A stretch of DNA of 64,000 nucleotides from Pseudoalteromonas sp. XMcav2-N (GCF_024124545.1 NZ_JAMXSF010000005.1:124001-188000); one strand, 5' to 3'. Shown: positions 9,528 through 18,637, numbered from the stretch's first letter. Notes: a model not told the origin generated them from the letters alone. A program made the numbers and translations.

Positions 9528-10108
9528 CAATGCTGCACTTTAGGCGGGAAATTCGCCAGGATCTCAGCAATGGTTTTATTAACAGAGTCGGTTCGTTGCT
9601 CTGGTGTTTGCTTTACGCGTAAACGGCTTTCTTTTGCACCGCGCCAGACTAACTGATTAGAAGTACGATCAATGATGTCAACCACCAGAGTGCCGACTTT
9701 ATATTCCCGAGTGGTCGTGTGGTGATCAACACCCCATCCCCAGTAGCTCCAGCGTGCACCATAACTGACTTTAAAGGTGTCTACTTCAAGCTTTTTATCC
9801 ACTGCAACGTGGTAGTTGATTAGTATATCCGCAGCAGGTGCATCCACCAGCCTGAAGCCCTGTTTTGCCATTTGCTCGGTAATGGCGTTACGAATGCGTT
9901 TTTCCATCAGCCCGTTGATTTGGTAATTTTGCGGACGAGCTTTTAAGCTCGCTTCGGTTGACCAGGCATAGGTTTTATAGTTGGTAAATTCTACCGACTT
10001 GTCATAGTCCCAGTCTGGCGTGGTACCACAGGCACTGAGCATCAGTAAACTTGCCACAACGGCAAAGGTTCTGGTGCTGGCAAGGTGCTTTTTGAGTTGG
10101 TTCAGCAT
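9527..10108 (-). CDS. DUF4136 family lipoprotein
   Basis: 193 residues. The signal peptide ends in a lipobox (LLMLSAC), giving a lipidated Cys at about residue 27, so probably outer-membrane anchored. The mature part (PDWDYDKSVEFTNYKTYAW at its start, ADILINYHV and VGTLVVDIID further on) fits the DUF4136 family, whose function is unknown. Single gene; the stop codon overlaps the end of a 49-bp interspersed repeat by one base. Confidence 0.85.
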   Translation of the reverse strand: MLNQLKKHLASTRTFAVVASLLMLSACGTTPDWDYDKSVEFTNYKTYAWSTEASLKARPQNYQINGLMEKRIRNAITEQMAKQGFRLVDAPAADILINYHVAVDKKLEVDTFKVSYGARWSYWGWGVDHHTTTREYKVGTLVVDIIDRTSNQLVWRGAKESRLRVKQTPEQRTDSVNKTIAEILANFPPKVQH

Positions 10109-10179
10109 GGCTTACTCCTTAAAAACATAAAATCTAACGCGTACCTTAGTATACGACAGTTAAAACGCTAAGATCATCA

Positions 10180-10206
10180 CAAAAAAAGGGCACTAAAGTG
10201 TGCCCT
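10180..10206 (-). terminator. Intrinsic terminator of the mks operon
   Basis: On the minus strand, a 7-bp stem agggcac/gtgccct (10187-10193 and 10200-10206) is followed by seven T, just after the mksB stop. Confidence 0.8.
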
Positions 10207-10215
10207 GATTTTATC

Positions 10216-12993
10216 TTAACTGTGTTCGACTTCGATCCAGTCTTTTTCGTCAACCCAGTTCTGGCTGCCCTGGTTGACGCTGCGGATTGGCACCAGGTAG
10301 TCACAACTGATCTGAGGTTTGACCGAAGCGAAAATCGGTACAAAACCGAAGCTGAGGGCGGTTTCGATGATCGCCTTCTGGTTTTGCGGGTCGATGTCGG
10401 CCGCTTCATCAATGTAAATCGGAATACGATACATCGCCTGCTCCTGATCGGAGAGCAGGTAACGGATAAATAACATACCACACAACAACTTAATGGTGAT
10501 CCGTGTACCGTTCGAACCGGCAGAGTCAATCTTATCAAAGTGCTCGGTATCGCCTGCGCGGTTAACCACCTCAAAACGGATATCAAACAGGTCGGTCAGT
10601 GTCAGGCCGGCTTTATCACTGGCCAGTTTGATAATGTGATCTTTGGCCTCATTAACGGCGTTACTGTCGGCTGGCTGCTCGCTTAGTAAGTCAAAGCTCT
10701 CGCCTTGCTCGTACAAGTCGGAGGTTGCGATAATGGTATCTATGCTCTCGACCAGCATTTTTCTTGGGATCACATTGATCTTAAAGGCTTTAAGGTTCGA
10801 GATGCGGTGCTGACTAATACCCTTATTAAAGCTGTTCATTTCCCGGCGCAGGCGATCTAAGTCTTCACGCAGGCCCTTAATGGTCGCTGCAACTTCAGTC
10901 AGGGCTACGCGGGCCTGACGCTCTACCGCATCGCGCTCATTGTCTATGTTGTGATAGGCGCTGATCAGCTTGGCGTATTTTGTCGCGTCGTCCGTTTCGT
11001 TGTCGAACTTGGTAATACCGGCATTGTAAATGTGCAAATAAGTATTGCGCACATTGACATCCAGGTTACGCAGCTCCTGACAGTCTTTGTTGAACTGATG
11101 GATCACTTCCGCCAGGTTGTCAAAATCCAGATTGATCTCGACCGGGTAGGGGGTTTGTTTACCACTATACAAGTCCAGCGTGTGGTCGATGCGCTCCGTC
11201 TTCACTTGCTTAAGGCGATCCGCCTGGCGCAGGATCAAATCTTGTTTGCTTTTGATGATAGAGCGGCGATCGGAAATCGACCCGGCATTACGCTGAACAT
11301 CTTGCAGGTAGTCGTCGACCTGCTCACGTTCTGCTTGCAGTTGATCCTGCAATGCCTGCTGTGCTTCTGCCGACTGCGCCATGGTCTGGAATTGCTCAAA
11401 GCGCTTCATTGCGGCTTCGGTGGCCATCAATTCATCGTACAGGGCATCACGCTCTTGCTGTTTTTCGGCAACGTTTGCAGCGACATCACGCTGTTGTTTT
11501 AGCTCTTGTAATGACTGTTGCAAAGCATCCAGCTGTGCCTGCAGCTGTGTCTTGTTTTCGCCGCTTTGCATTTGTACCGGCGCCAGCTTTTTCAGCTTGA
11601 TGGTGGCACCGGGCAGTTTAAGTTCGCCGCCTTTGACCGCCGCAGACAACTGCGCGAGGAAATCACCGAAGGCATCGTCGTCACTGATCTCAACTTCGCC
11701 CTTACCTGTGGTAGCAAAAGACAAAATATCCGGGTTAAGAATACGAGAGATCTCTTCGACTTCTTTGAGTGACAGGTCTTCACGCATTCGGGTAAAGAGG
11801 TTGAACTCCAGATTTTTAAGCTGTAGCTTCAGGCTCTTGATTTGCTTTTGTGTTTCGCCAATCCGGTAATCCAGGGTATGTAGACTCTGGCCCTGAGCAC
11901 TGTTAATCGAGAACGACAGTTGCTCGTACTCCTTTTTCAGCAGCGTCAGGTTGGTTTTCAGCGTGGCATGATTGGTCAGCTCAAATTCGGATTTGAGCGC
12001 GTGATAGTCGGTAAACCATTGCTCAATCTGAGTTTGTTTACGTTCAATATCGCGGGACTGCTGCACATAGAGCTGTTGCTTTTCTTCAAAGTCGCGTTTT
12101 TCCTGCTCGATGTTTTCAAGCTGATCATTAAGCTCGCCAATTTGGCTCTGCTGATACTCATCAAATTCCACAATGGCTTTGTCGAGCTTTGGCGCATAGG
12201 CGGCAAGTTTGCCCTTGAGTGTGGCTTCGCCTTCGATCATTTGTTCCAGCGCAGCTATGGGTTCCTGCATAGACTCCAGTGCGTTCAGCTCACGGCGAGC
12301 GCGATTGACTTTATCAAAAGCACGACGCCACACTTCATAGAAGTCGACTTTGGAGTTGGACATATGACGTTCAAATACCTTGAGCATAAAACGTTTTACG
12401 TCATGGGCACCCAGTTTGTGCAGGTTCAGGATGCGGCGGAAGATCTCTTTATATACTGCGGCATCCTGAACATTATTCAGCGGGATCATCTTGAGGTTAA
12501 TGTCACCGTCATATGGCGTTGCGCCGCCTGTCAATAATGCATTCAGCTCCGCGGCTTTTAACTCAACAGGGTTAAAACCTTTTTCCTGCAAGTGATTGAA
12601 CAGTTTAGTGTATTTTATGATGCTTTTGCCCTGGGTAAAGTCATCCAGGTTTAGCTTGCCGTTATAGCAAAAGAACTGATGCGCGTAACCGGCAATTTTA
12701 CCCAAGCCCGCGACGCCAATCACTACGTCCCCATGGGGCAGGTTGGCTTCAAGCAGGATATAAGATTGGTCACTTGAAAAGTAGAATTTGCGGGTTTCTT
12801 CCAGATCGTGACCATCCCATTCGGTCAGGCGTAAATCGTTGATCAGCGGAAACTGCAAGGCATTGATAACCGAACTTTTACCTGTGTTGTTCGGGGCACA
12901 GATAGATGCACTTTTATCGAGTGGGATCACACACTTGGCATAACCGGCAGTGTTGAGCAGGGCCAGTTTACTGAGACCATACAGCTTGTTCAT
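10216..12993 (-). CDS. mksB: Condensin SMC-like ATPase MksB
   Basis: A 925-residue SMC-type ATPase expected to form the V-shaped ring of an MksBEF condensin that organises the chromosome or acts on foreign DNA. The Walker A region is ICAPNNTGKSSVIN (K39), with Ala where most P-loops have the first Gly. A central heptad-rich coiled coil (about residues 230-800, rich in Q/L/E) is interrupted by a hinge-like segment. The C-terminal head has NGTRITIKLLCGML in the signature position and Walker B IPIYIDEAADID (D862, E863). It is shorter than MukB (about 1480) as expected for MksB. The start overlaps mksE by 4 bp. Confidence 0.85.
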   Translation of the reverse strand: MNKLYGLSKLALLNTAGYAKCVIPLDKSASICAPNNTGKSSVINALQFPLINDLRLTEWDGHDLEETRKFYFSSDQSYILLEANLPHGDVVIGVAGLGKIAGYAHQFFCYNGKLNLDDFTQGKSIIKYTKLFNHLQEKGFNPVELKAAELNALLTGGATPYDGDINLKMIPLNNVQDAAVYKEIFRRILNLHKLGAHDVKRFMLKVFERHMSNSKVDFYEVWRRAFDKVNRARRELNALESMQEPIAALEQMIEGEATLKGKLAAYAPKLDKAIVEFDEYQQSQIGELNDQLENIEQEKRDFEEKQQLYVQQSRDIERKQTQIEQWFTDYHALKSEFELTNHATLKTNLTLLKKEYEQLSFSINSAQGQSLHTLDYRIGETQKQIKSLKLQLKNLEFNLFTRMREDLSLKEVEEISRILNPDILSFATTGKGEVEISDDDAFGDFLAQLSAAVKGGELKLPGATIKLKKLAPVQMQSGENKTQLQAQLDALQQSLQELKQQRDVAANVAEKQQERDALYDELMATEAAMKRFEQFQTMAQSAEAQQALQDQLQAEREQVDDYLQDVQRNAGSISDRRSIIKSKQDLILRQADRLKQVKTERIDHTLDLYSGKQTPYPVEINLDFDNLAEVIHQFNKDCQELRNLDVNVRNTYLHIYNAGITKFDNETDDATKYAKLISAYHNIDNERDAVERQARVALTEVAATIKGLREDLDRLRREMNSFNKGISQHRISNLKAFKINVIPRKMLVESIDTIIATSDLYEQGESFDLLSEQPADSNAVNEAKDHIIKLASDKAGLTLTDLFDIRFEVVNRAGDTEHFDKIDSAGSNGTRITIKLLCGMLFIRYLLSDQEQAMYRIPIYIDEAADIDPQNQKAIIETALSFGFVPIFASVKPQISCDYLVPIRSVNQGSQNWVDEKDWIEVEHS

Positions 12994-13541
12994 ACTTCAT
13001 CCTCAAGTGTGTCGTAATTGTCTTCGTTCACTTCCATCAGCGCATCGATATAACGATAAACTGGCGCCAGCAGCGAAAAGCCTTGCTCTACTTCGCGGGC
13101 CAGTCCCAGGCGCACCATGCGCAGGCACACGTCTTTACGTAGATCTGAGCCTGAGAAAATCTCCAGCTGATCAAACAGGTGCTTGTTAAGCTGTACCAGA
13201 GTCTGCATCAGCTCCAGGTCTAATACTTCGTCAAACAGGGCGCGCAAAGGATCTTTACCCTGGTTGGCGAAATGCTCGATCAAGATAAATACGGTCAGCG
13301 CGATGGCCCGGGAGATCTTACCCATGTTGGGGGTGCTTTCGTCGCTGGCCAGATAATAAAAGCCACGGCTATCGTGTTGCAGGTCGTGGCCAAGCGCGCT
13401 GAACAGCGCCTGGTAAGACTCAATGTGCTGGTCCAGTTCCTGCCACTGTGTGGTGTCCTGTTCGCTGATGTGGTAGCCACTGACCAATTTCTTATTGATC
13501 GCCTGTAACTGGCTAAGTTCGTCTAGATTAATCTGTGTCAT
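12990..13541 (-). CDS. mksE: Condensin subunit MksE
   Basis: 183 residues. The segment DSRGFYYLASDESTPNMGKI followed by an alpha-helical region fits MukE/MksE-like winged-helix (KITE) subunits that bind the kleisin. It sits between mksF and mksB, 8 bp after mksF and overlapping mksB by 4 bp, which is the standard mksFEB order and strongly supports the assignment. Sequence similarity alone would be weaker evidence. Confidence 0.82.
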   Translation of the reverse strand: MTQINLDELSQLQAINKKLVSGYHISEQDTTQWQELDQHIESYQALFSALGHDLQHDSRGFYYLASDESTPNMGKISRAIALTVFILIEHFANQGKDPLRALFDEVLDLELMQTLVQLNKHLFDQLEIFSGSDLRKDVCLRMVRLGLAREVEQGFSLLAPVYRYIDALMEVNEDNYDTLEDEV

Positions 13542-13549
13542 GGTGATTA

Positions 13550-14806
13550 CTAATTGTGGTTATCTGTTTGCTTGTCCGTTGCACTGAACGGATAAAGTCG
13601 AATGCGGGTGTTGGCGATTTGCATCGTTTGCTGTTGCTCATCCTGGGCGATGTCCAGTTCAGGGTCGCTGATCAGTTTTTGGTACAGGAACAGCATTTCA
13701 TCGGCTTCCAGAGCCGGGTATTGTTCGTTCAGGAAGCCAAGCAGGGCGGTGCGCTTTTTGCCAGACCCTTTAAACGATTTACGCACATCCGAATAGTCGG
13801 GAATGTTAGGGCTCTGATAAGCAGGCACATCCTGCTGATCGGGTAGCTGATATTCTTCGTGTTCAAACTCGCTGAGGCTGGCCATATAAGCCACCATATG
13901 GCGCTGCTGGCCGAGGCTGAAACGCTGAATGTCTGAGACAAAATGCGGCTGTACCGGTGCGAGCATACGATCAACGCCATTTTTACGGATCAGGCCTAAT
14001 ACCTTGGCCGCCTGGCGAGTGATAAGCGTGTTGCGTCTGAGCTCTTCACGCAGTGGCATCAACATATCGGCACTTTTACCTAAACTTTCACGACCGATCA
14101 GATGCATATCGAGGATCCGGGTACGCAGTTGTTCAAGCATACGTTTGTCTTGTGCACCCCGGCCCAGTTGCTCAATTTGCGCAATTTGTTCACTGATCTG
14201 ATGTTCTATGGTGGTAAAACAGGCCTGAAAGGGGCCATGAATATCCACCATTGCCAGCATAGGTTCGATGTATTCGTCAAATGCCTCAATTACAGCCCGG
14301 TAGCGTTTTTGCAAAGACAGGTTGCCCTGATCGGACTTTGCCTGTTCAACCAGATTCATGATGGCGCTTTCATTATGGTGATAGAGTTTGACGATTTTAC
14401 GTACCCGTTCATCCATAATACGACTGAAACGGCGCAGTTCACTGTGGTCGCCCTCATCACCGGCCTGCGCTAAGCGTTCGCCCAGACGTTGCAGATCTTT
14501 GACTAATACTGTGATCTCTTCGGCAAGGCCAAGATGTTCTTCTTGTAACAAAAAGCTGGCAAAGTCGGCCACAGCACGGTTAATTTCGAGCTGTGACGAT
14601 TTGGCCAGAGGAATAATAATTTCCTGATTGAGCAAGCGATTGGTTTCTTTATAGATGCGTTCACTTGACCAGTTGGGATTTTTTAGTTTGATGATGTTTT
14701 GCACATCTTTGAGGCTGAAATCGGCCATCTTAAAGCGTTTAAAAAGCAGCTCCAGGACGCCCCAGTGTTCATTCAGCGTATTTAATACTTTTTTGGCTGG
14801 GATCAT
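13550..14806 (-). CDS. mksF: Condensin kleisin subunit MksF
   Basis: 418 residues. The N-terminal helical winged-helix-like segment (VLNTLNEHWGVLELLFKRFK) is followed by a long helical middle (about 90-300) and a C-terminal domain after a Pro-rich linker near residue 325, the architecture expected of MukF/MksF kleisins that bridge the two SMC heads. First gene of the operon. No MksG/JetD (toprim nuclease) gene follows mksB or precedes mksF, so this looks like a chromosomal condensin instead of a full Wadjet/Jet defence locus. Confidence 0.82.
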   Translation of the reverse strand: MIPAKKVLNTLNEHWGVLELLFKRFKMADFSLKDVQNIIKLKNPNWSSERIYKETNRLLNQEIIIPLAKSSQLEINRAVADFASFLLQEEHLGLAEEITVLVKDLQRLGERLAQAGDEGDHSELRRFSRIMDERVRKIVKLYHHNESAIMNLVEQAKSDQGNLSLQKRYRAVIEAFDEYIEPMLAMVDIHGPFQACFTTIEHQISEQIAQIEQLGRGAQDKRMLEQLRTRILDMHLIGRESLGKSADMLMPLREELRRNTLITRQAAKVLGLIRKNGVDRMLAPVQPHFVSDIQRFSLGQQRHMVAYMASLSEFEHEEYQLPDQQDVPAYQSPNIPDYSDVRKSFKGSGKKRTALLGFLNEQYPALEADEMLFLYQKLISDPELDIAQDEQQQTMQIANTRIRLYPFSATDKQTDNHN

Positions 14807-14963
14807 AGCTTTCCAGTGTGTATCAATTTTGTGACGGTATCAGGTAAGAAAATTGTCATAATGTGTAACTACTCGTGGCACAGAATGCGGCTAAGTGATA
14901 GACTCCGCGCCGATTACGTTACCCTTCACAATTTTTACTTTTAATTACAGGTTGTTTACGCGT

Positions 14964-16211
14964 ATGGTCACGCCCATTATCCTAACCCTGATAGCGGTCG
15001 CATTTGTGCTTATCGTTATAGAGGATATTATCCATGTAAACAAGGCCAAAACGACCCTTTTTTTTGGCACTTTATGTTGGATTATCCTATTTATCTCTCC
15101 GATCCATGGCGAAAGCTCAGAAACTATACAACATCAGCTCGATCACAACATACTTGAAATCGCTACCTTGTGGTTATTCTTGATGGCGGCGATGACTTTT
15201 GTTGCCTATCTGAACTCCAAAGGTTTTATTCAAAACATTGTCCATCGGGTGATGCCTACCCAGATCAGTGAACGCAAAATGATGTTCCTGGTGGGTGGAT
15301 TTGCTTTCTTGTTTTCTTCGATTTCAGACAATATTACCGCAACGCTTATCTCGCTGGCCGTAGTGATGTCGCTGAAACTCGATCCGAAGAAACTTATCAA
15401 GTATGCCACATTGATCATCTTTAGTGTTAACTCGGGTGGTGTGTCTTTGATCACCGGTGATGTGACCACACTGATGATTTTTCTGGCTGGTAAGGTGACC
15501 ATTCCGGACTTACTATTGCTGGTAGCCCCTTCCATTGTCAGCGTACTCTTGCTGGCGACGCTGTTGTCCATGGGCATGAAAGACCAGCTGGTATTTGAAA
15601 AGCAAGCGCTACGCAGGATAGAGAAAACGGACATCACGATTGCGGTGATCTTTATGACGACCGTACTCACCACGCTGTTTCTGAGCGTACAATATCAGGT
15701 TCCTCCTATGCTGACTTTCCTGTGTGGCCTGTCGGTGATGTTTTTGATGGCCCAGTTTTTGATGCGCAAGAAAGACGTTAATAAAAAGATCATCGATTAT
15801 ATTCGTGAAATTGAGTACGACACCTTGCTGTTTTTTGTGGGTGTACTTCTGCTGGTTGGGGCGCTAAAAGAGGTGGGTGTCCTTAATATGTTCACTCAGC
15901 TGTATGAGTTCGTTGACCCTCAGTATGCCAGCTATCTGGTGGGCCTGATGAGTGCAGCAGTGGATAACGTACCACTGACGGCCGCTTTGCTCAAAGCAGA
16001 CATCGTTATGAGCCCGCAGCAATGGCTGACCTTTACCTATGCGACAGGTGTGGGCGGCTCTATGCTGATCATCGGCTCGGCGGCTGGGATCATAGCAATG
16101 AGTAAAGTAAAGGCTCTAACCTTTACGAGTTACTTAAGAATGAGCCTGTATTTGTTAATTGCCTACACGGCAGGTTATGCCGGTGCTTTCTTTATGGGGC
16201 AATTTATTTAA
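14964..16211 (+). CDS. nhaD: Na+/H+ antiporter NhaD
   Basis: 415 residues, about 11-12 membrane segments, ion transporter superfamily. Family features are LIVIEDIIHVNKAK near the N-terminus, FSSISDNITATLISLAVV with the Asp-Asn pair, a Ser/Gly-rich GGVSLITGDVTT, and a second repeat with SAAVDNVPLTAALL. It exports Na+ (and Li+) in exchange for protons, fitting a marine host. I chose ATG 14964 because MVTPIIL begins the first membrane helix; a GTG start at 14895 would add 23 residues without family character. The ribosome site before 14964 is weak, so the start is moderately certain. Confidence 0.88.
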   Translation: MVTPIILTLIAVAFVLIVIEDIIHVNKAKTTLFFGTLCWIILFISPIHGESSETIQHQLDHNILEIATLWLFLMAAMTFVAYLNSKGFIQNIVHRVMPTQISERKMMFLVGGFAFLFSSISDNITATLISLAVVMSLKLDPKKLIKYATLIIFSVNSGGVSLITGDVTTLMIFLAGKVTIPDLLLLVAPSIVSVLLLATLLSMGMKDQLVFEKQALRRIEKTDITIAVIFMTTVLTTLFLSVQYQVPPMLTFLCGLSVMFLMAQFLMRKKDVNKKIIDYIREIEYDTLLFFVGVLLLVGALKEVGVLNMFTQLYEFVDPQYASYLVGLMSAAVDNVPLTAALLKADIVMSPQQWLTFTYATGVGGSMLIIGSAAGIIAMSKVKALTFTSYLRMSLYLLIAYTAGYAGAFFMGQFI

Positions 16212-16238
16212 TCTTTGATGACAGGGTCAATTTTATAC

Positions 16239-16255
16239 TTGACACCTAGACGTCT
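16239..16255 (+). promoter_or_regulatory. TTGACA plus a MetJ-box-like AGACGTCT
   Basis: TTGACA at 16239-16244 overlaps the octamer pair TGACACCT-AGACGTCT (16240-16255). AGACGTCT is the exact MetJ box; the neighbouring octamer matches 5 of 8. No good -10 follows at 16-18 bp, and a terminator hairpin begins at 16272. An exact 8-mer is expected about once per 65 kb by chance, so the call is weak. Confidence 0.2.
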
Positions 16256-16271
16256 AAAAGATACCTTTTTC

Positions 16272-16300
16272 AAGCCCGCTCAAAATGCGGGCTTTTATTT
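16272..16300 (+). terminator. Intrinsic terminator after nhaD
   Basis: 8-bp stem aagcccgc (16272-16279) / gcgggctt (16287-16294) followed by ttattt. A second, 14-bp hairpin with one G-U pair (16297-16330, loop cagtta) lies directly behind it and directly before the lysine aptamer. Confidence 0.75.
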
Positions 16301-16333
16301 TGCCGGGATTCAGTTAAATTCCGGCAAAATAAA

Positions 16334-16586
16334 CAGAAGAGGCGCGATGCTTAGGTAGCTGATGTGAGGTGACGATAACCCGTGACCATCAGTGAGGGAG
16401 GTACTCGCCGAGGAAAACCATGCTACGTCGGCATGATTTTTCGGTCCTGGAGGTTGAATCCTCGGGACTGTCACCGTTTTCAGGTGGAGAGCTTCTGGCA
16501 GAGGTCATTTCTTTATGGTTAGTCCATCCTATTGCCAAGTTCTCCTTATTGATGTTGATCGCCGCGTGTGATCCCAAGGAGATAAA
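16334..16586 (+). promoter_or_regulatory. Lysine riboswitch (L box) controlling lysC
   Basis: The aptamer spans about 16334-16497. It is closed by P1 cagaag (16334-16339) / cttctg (16492-16497), starts with the conserved agaagaggcgcg, and contains gggaggtactcgccgagg and the ctggaggttgaatcctcggg helix seen in the E. coli lysC leader. The expression platform lacks a U-run. Instead tctcctt (16541-16547) is complementary to aaggaga (16576-16582), the lysC ribosome site 4 nt before the start, so lysine probably blocks translation by hiding the site. Confidence 0.9.
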
Positions 16587-17933
16587 ATGAATTCCCAGTA
16601 TGTCGTTGCTAAATTTGGCGGCACCAGTGTTGCAAACTTCGAAGCCATGCAGCGATGCGCCGCAATTATCCATGACAACCCCGATGTTCGTGTGGTCGTC
16701 GTCAGTGCCAGTGCCGGTGTGACGAATCACCTGGTGACTCTGACCCAACAAAAAGTCGATGCGGCTGAGCGCGAGGCGCTGTTTCAGTCTGTTATGGAGA
16801 TCCAGCAGGACATTCTGGCATGCCTGACACTCGATACAGACCTGGAAGCGGGTTTTAATGAAACAAAAGAGGCTTTTTATACGCTGGCTCAATTACCCGC
16901 GCTGGATGCGCAACAATGTGACGAGATGCTGAGCTTTGGAGAGCGGTTTTCTTCTTATTTGTTCACTCAGGTACTCAGAAACTTAGGGGTTACCAGCAGC
17001 CGTTTTGATGTACGCCAGGTACTTAAAACCGACCGTCAGTTTGGTAAAGCCGTACCTGACATGGCAGCAACGCGCGACGCAGCCATGACCCATCTGACAC
17101 CGCAACTTTCAAAACAGGTGGTGGTGACTCAGGGCTTTATTGGTAGCGATAATCAGGGTCAAACCACCACATTAGGGCGGGGTGGCTCGGATTACAGTGC
17201 GGCGCTACTTGCCGAGGCTATTGCGGCGCAAAGCGTACACATCTGGACAGATGTTGTGGGTATCTTCAGCACCGACCCGCGTCTTTGCCACAAAGCACGG
17301 CCGATTGCCCGGCTGAGTTTTGATGAGGCTGCCGAAATGGCCACCTTCGGTGCCAAAGTATTGCACCCGGCTACTATCTTGCCGGCCAGTCGCAGTGGCA
17401 TTTCGGTATTTGTTGGCTCGAGCAGAGATCCCCATGCCGGTGGCACCTGGATTGAAAAGAATAACCGCTCTGAGCCGGGTATTCGCGCGGTCACACAGCG
17501 CAAGAACCAAATCTTGCTGACCCTGAAAAGCCCCGAAATGCTGTTAGCCAGTGGTTTTCTGGCACGCATCTTCACTATTTTAAGTGCACACAATATCTCG
17601 GTTGACCTGGTTACTACCTCGGAGATCAGCGTTGCCTTGACGCTCGACAATGCTCCGAACGCCACGCGCCCGGAACTGGCGCAGGCTTGTCTGGATGAGC
17701 TGGGTGAGTTTTGTCAGGTCAGTGTTGAGAACAATCTCACCCTGGTGGCCATGATTGGCTCTGAAATTCAGTTGCGCCATGGTGAAGCGAGCCTGATGCA
17801 GGTACTGGCTGATTTTAATATTCGCTTGATCTGCCACGGGGCGAGCCGCCATAACCTGTGCTTTTTAGTTGAACAAACCGAATCGGACGCCGTGGTTCAG
17901 GCTATCCATAGCCGTTTACTTGAAGCTGCATAA
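16587..17933 (+). CDS. lysC: Lysine-sensitive aspartokinase III
   Basis: ATP-dependent phosphorylation of aspartate, the first step to lysine, threonine, methionine and diaminopimelate. 448 residues: kinase domain with VAKFGGTSVANFEAMQ (residues 7-22), TLGRGGSDYSAALLAE and WTDVVGIFSTDPR, then two ACT-type regulatory regions after about residue 310. Length and sequence match E. coli LysC (449). It has no homoserine dehydrogenase domain, unlike ThrA/MetL. The lysine riboswitch in its leader confirms the lysine-branch isozyme. Confidence 0.96.
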   Translation: MNSQYVVAKFGGTSVANFEAMQRCAAIIHDNPDVRVVVVSASAGVTNHLVTLTQQKVDAAEREALFQSVMEIQQDILACLTLDTDLEAGFNETKEAFYTLAQLPALDAQQCDEMLSFGERFSSYLFTQVLRNLGVTSSRFDVRQVLKTDRQFGKAVPDMAATRDAAMTHLTPQLSKQVVVTQGFIGSDNQGQTTTLGRGGSDYSAALLAEAIAAQSVHIWTDVVGIFSTDPRLCHKARPIARLSFDEAAEMATFGAKVLHPATILPASRSGISVFVGSSRDPHAGGTWIEKNNRSEPGIRAVTQRKNQILLTLKSPEMLLASGFLARIFTILSAHNISVDLVTTSEISVALTLDNAPNATRPELAQACLDELGEFCQVSVENNLTLVAMIGSEIQLRHGEASLMQVLADFNIRLICHGASRHNLCFLVEQTESDAVVQAIHSRLLEAA

Positions 17934-18023
17934 ACCAGACGCATGCCAAGTCTGACTGGACACATTATCAGGAGCGGGTAATACTCGCTCTGAGACCAAA
18001 ATTACTTACTCACAGGTGTGTCC

Positions 18024-18554
18024 ATGGAATATCAGGAAGTTTATCAGTTCTGGTTTGTTGAATGTCAGGAGCAGGACTGGTGGCAAAAATCGACCCAGTT
18101 TGATAACAAAATTACAGCCAGATTTGCACAGTTGCACCAGCAGGCCACGGCTGGGGAGCTAGCCGAGTGGCGCAAAACTGCGGTCGGGGCGCTGTGCGAG
18201 ATCATTGTACTGGATCAGTTTTCCCGCAATATGTTTCGTGATACACCCGCTGCCTTTGCCAGCGACCCTTTGGCATTGTGCCTGGCACAACATGCCATTG
18301 AAAAAGGCTTTGATCTGCAGCTGGAGAAAACCCAGCGCACTTTTATGTACTTACCTTTCATGCACAGTGAGAGCCTTAAAGTACATCAGCAGGCAGATGC
18401 CTTGTTTAAGTCTTTCCCCAATTACGAGTTTGAGCTGGCGCACAAAAAAATTATTGAACAGTTTGGCCGTTACCCCCATCGCAATGCCATTTTAGGCAGG
18501 GAGTCGAGCCCCGAAGAATTGGCTTTTTTGCAAACGCCCGGTTCGAGTTTTTAA
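18024..18554 (+). CDS. DUF924 family protein
   Basis: 176 residues with the DUF924 pattern: VYQFWF near the N-terminus, WWQKSTQFDNKI, LCEIIVLDQFSRNMFRDT (central conserved block), TFMYLPFMHSE and the C-terminal GRYPHRNAILGR. Predicted all-helical, TPR-like, cytoplasmic; biochemical role unknown. Start taken at ATG 18024, 7 nt after cagg; a GTG two codons upstream is possible. A short gagcg/cgctc hairpin lies in the 84-bp gap after lysC but has no U-run, so readthrough from lysC is possible. Confidence 0.88.
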   Translation: MEYQEVYQFWFVECQEQDWWQKSTQFDNKITARFAQLHQQATAGELAEWRKTAVGALCEIIVLDQFSRNMFRDTPAAFASDPLALCLAQHAIEKGFDLQLEKTQRTFMYLPFMHSESLKVHQQADALFKSFPNYEFELAHKKIIEQFGRYPHRNAILGRESSPEELAFLQTPGSSF

Positions 18555-18621
18555 GCCAGGTTCTGAGATGTTTATGGGTTTGCTACACCATGTCAGTAAG
18601 CACAATACCGTCCTGATTTGA

Positions 18622-18637
18622 GCGCGCAAATGCGCGC
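18622..18637 (+). terminator. GC-rich hairpin after the DUF924 gene, possible weak terminator
   Basis: gcgcgca (18622-18628) / tgcgcgc (18631-18637) can pair, with a very short loop; no real T-run follows. Its role is uncertain. Confidence 0.3.

Noticed and set aside
10951-11502. 183-codon open frame antisense to mksB
   Set aside because: Fully inside a gene on the other strand, hydrophobic codon mirror only; no ribosome site.
11920-12537. 205-codon open frame antisense to mksB
   Set aside because: Lies opposite the coiled-coil region of mksB, no family resemblance and no start signals; shadow frame.
17934-18023. gagcg/cgctc hairpin between lysC and the DUF924 gene as a terminator
   Set aside because: Five-base-pair stem without a T-run; too weak.
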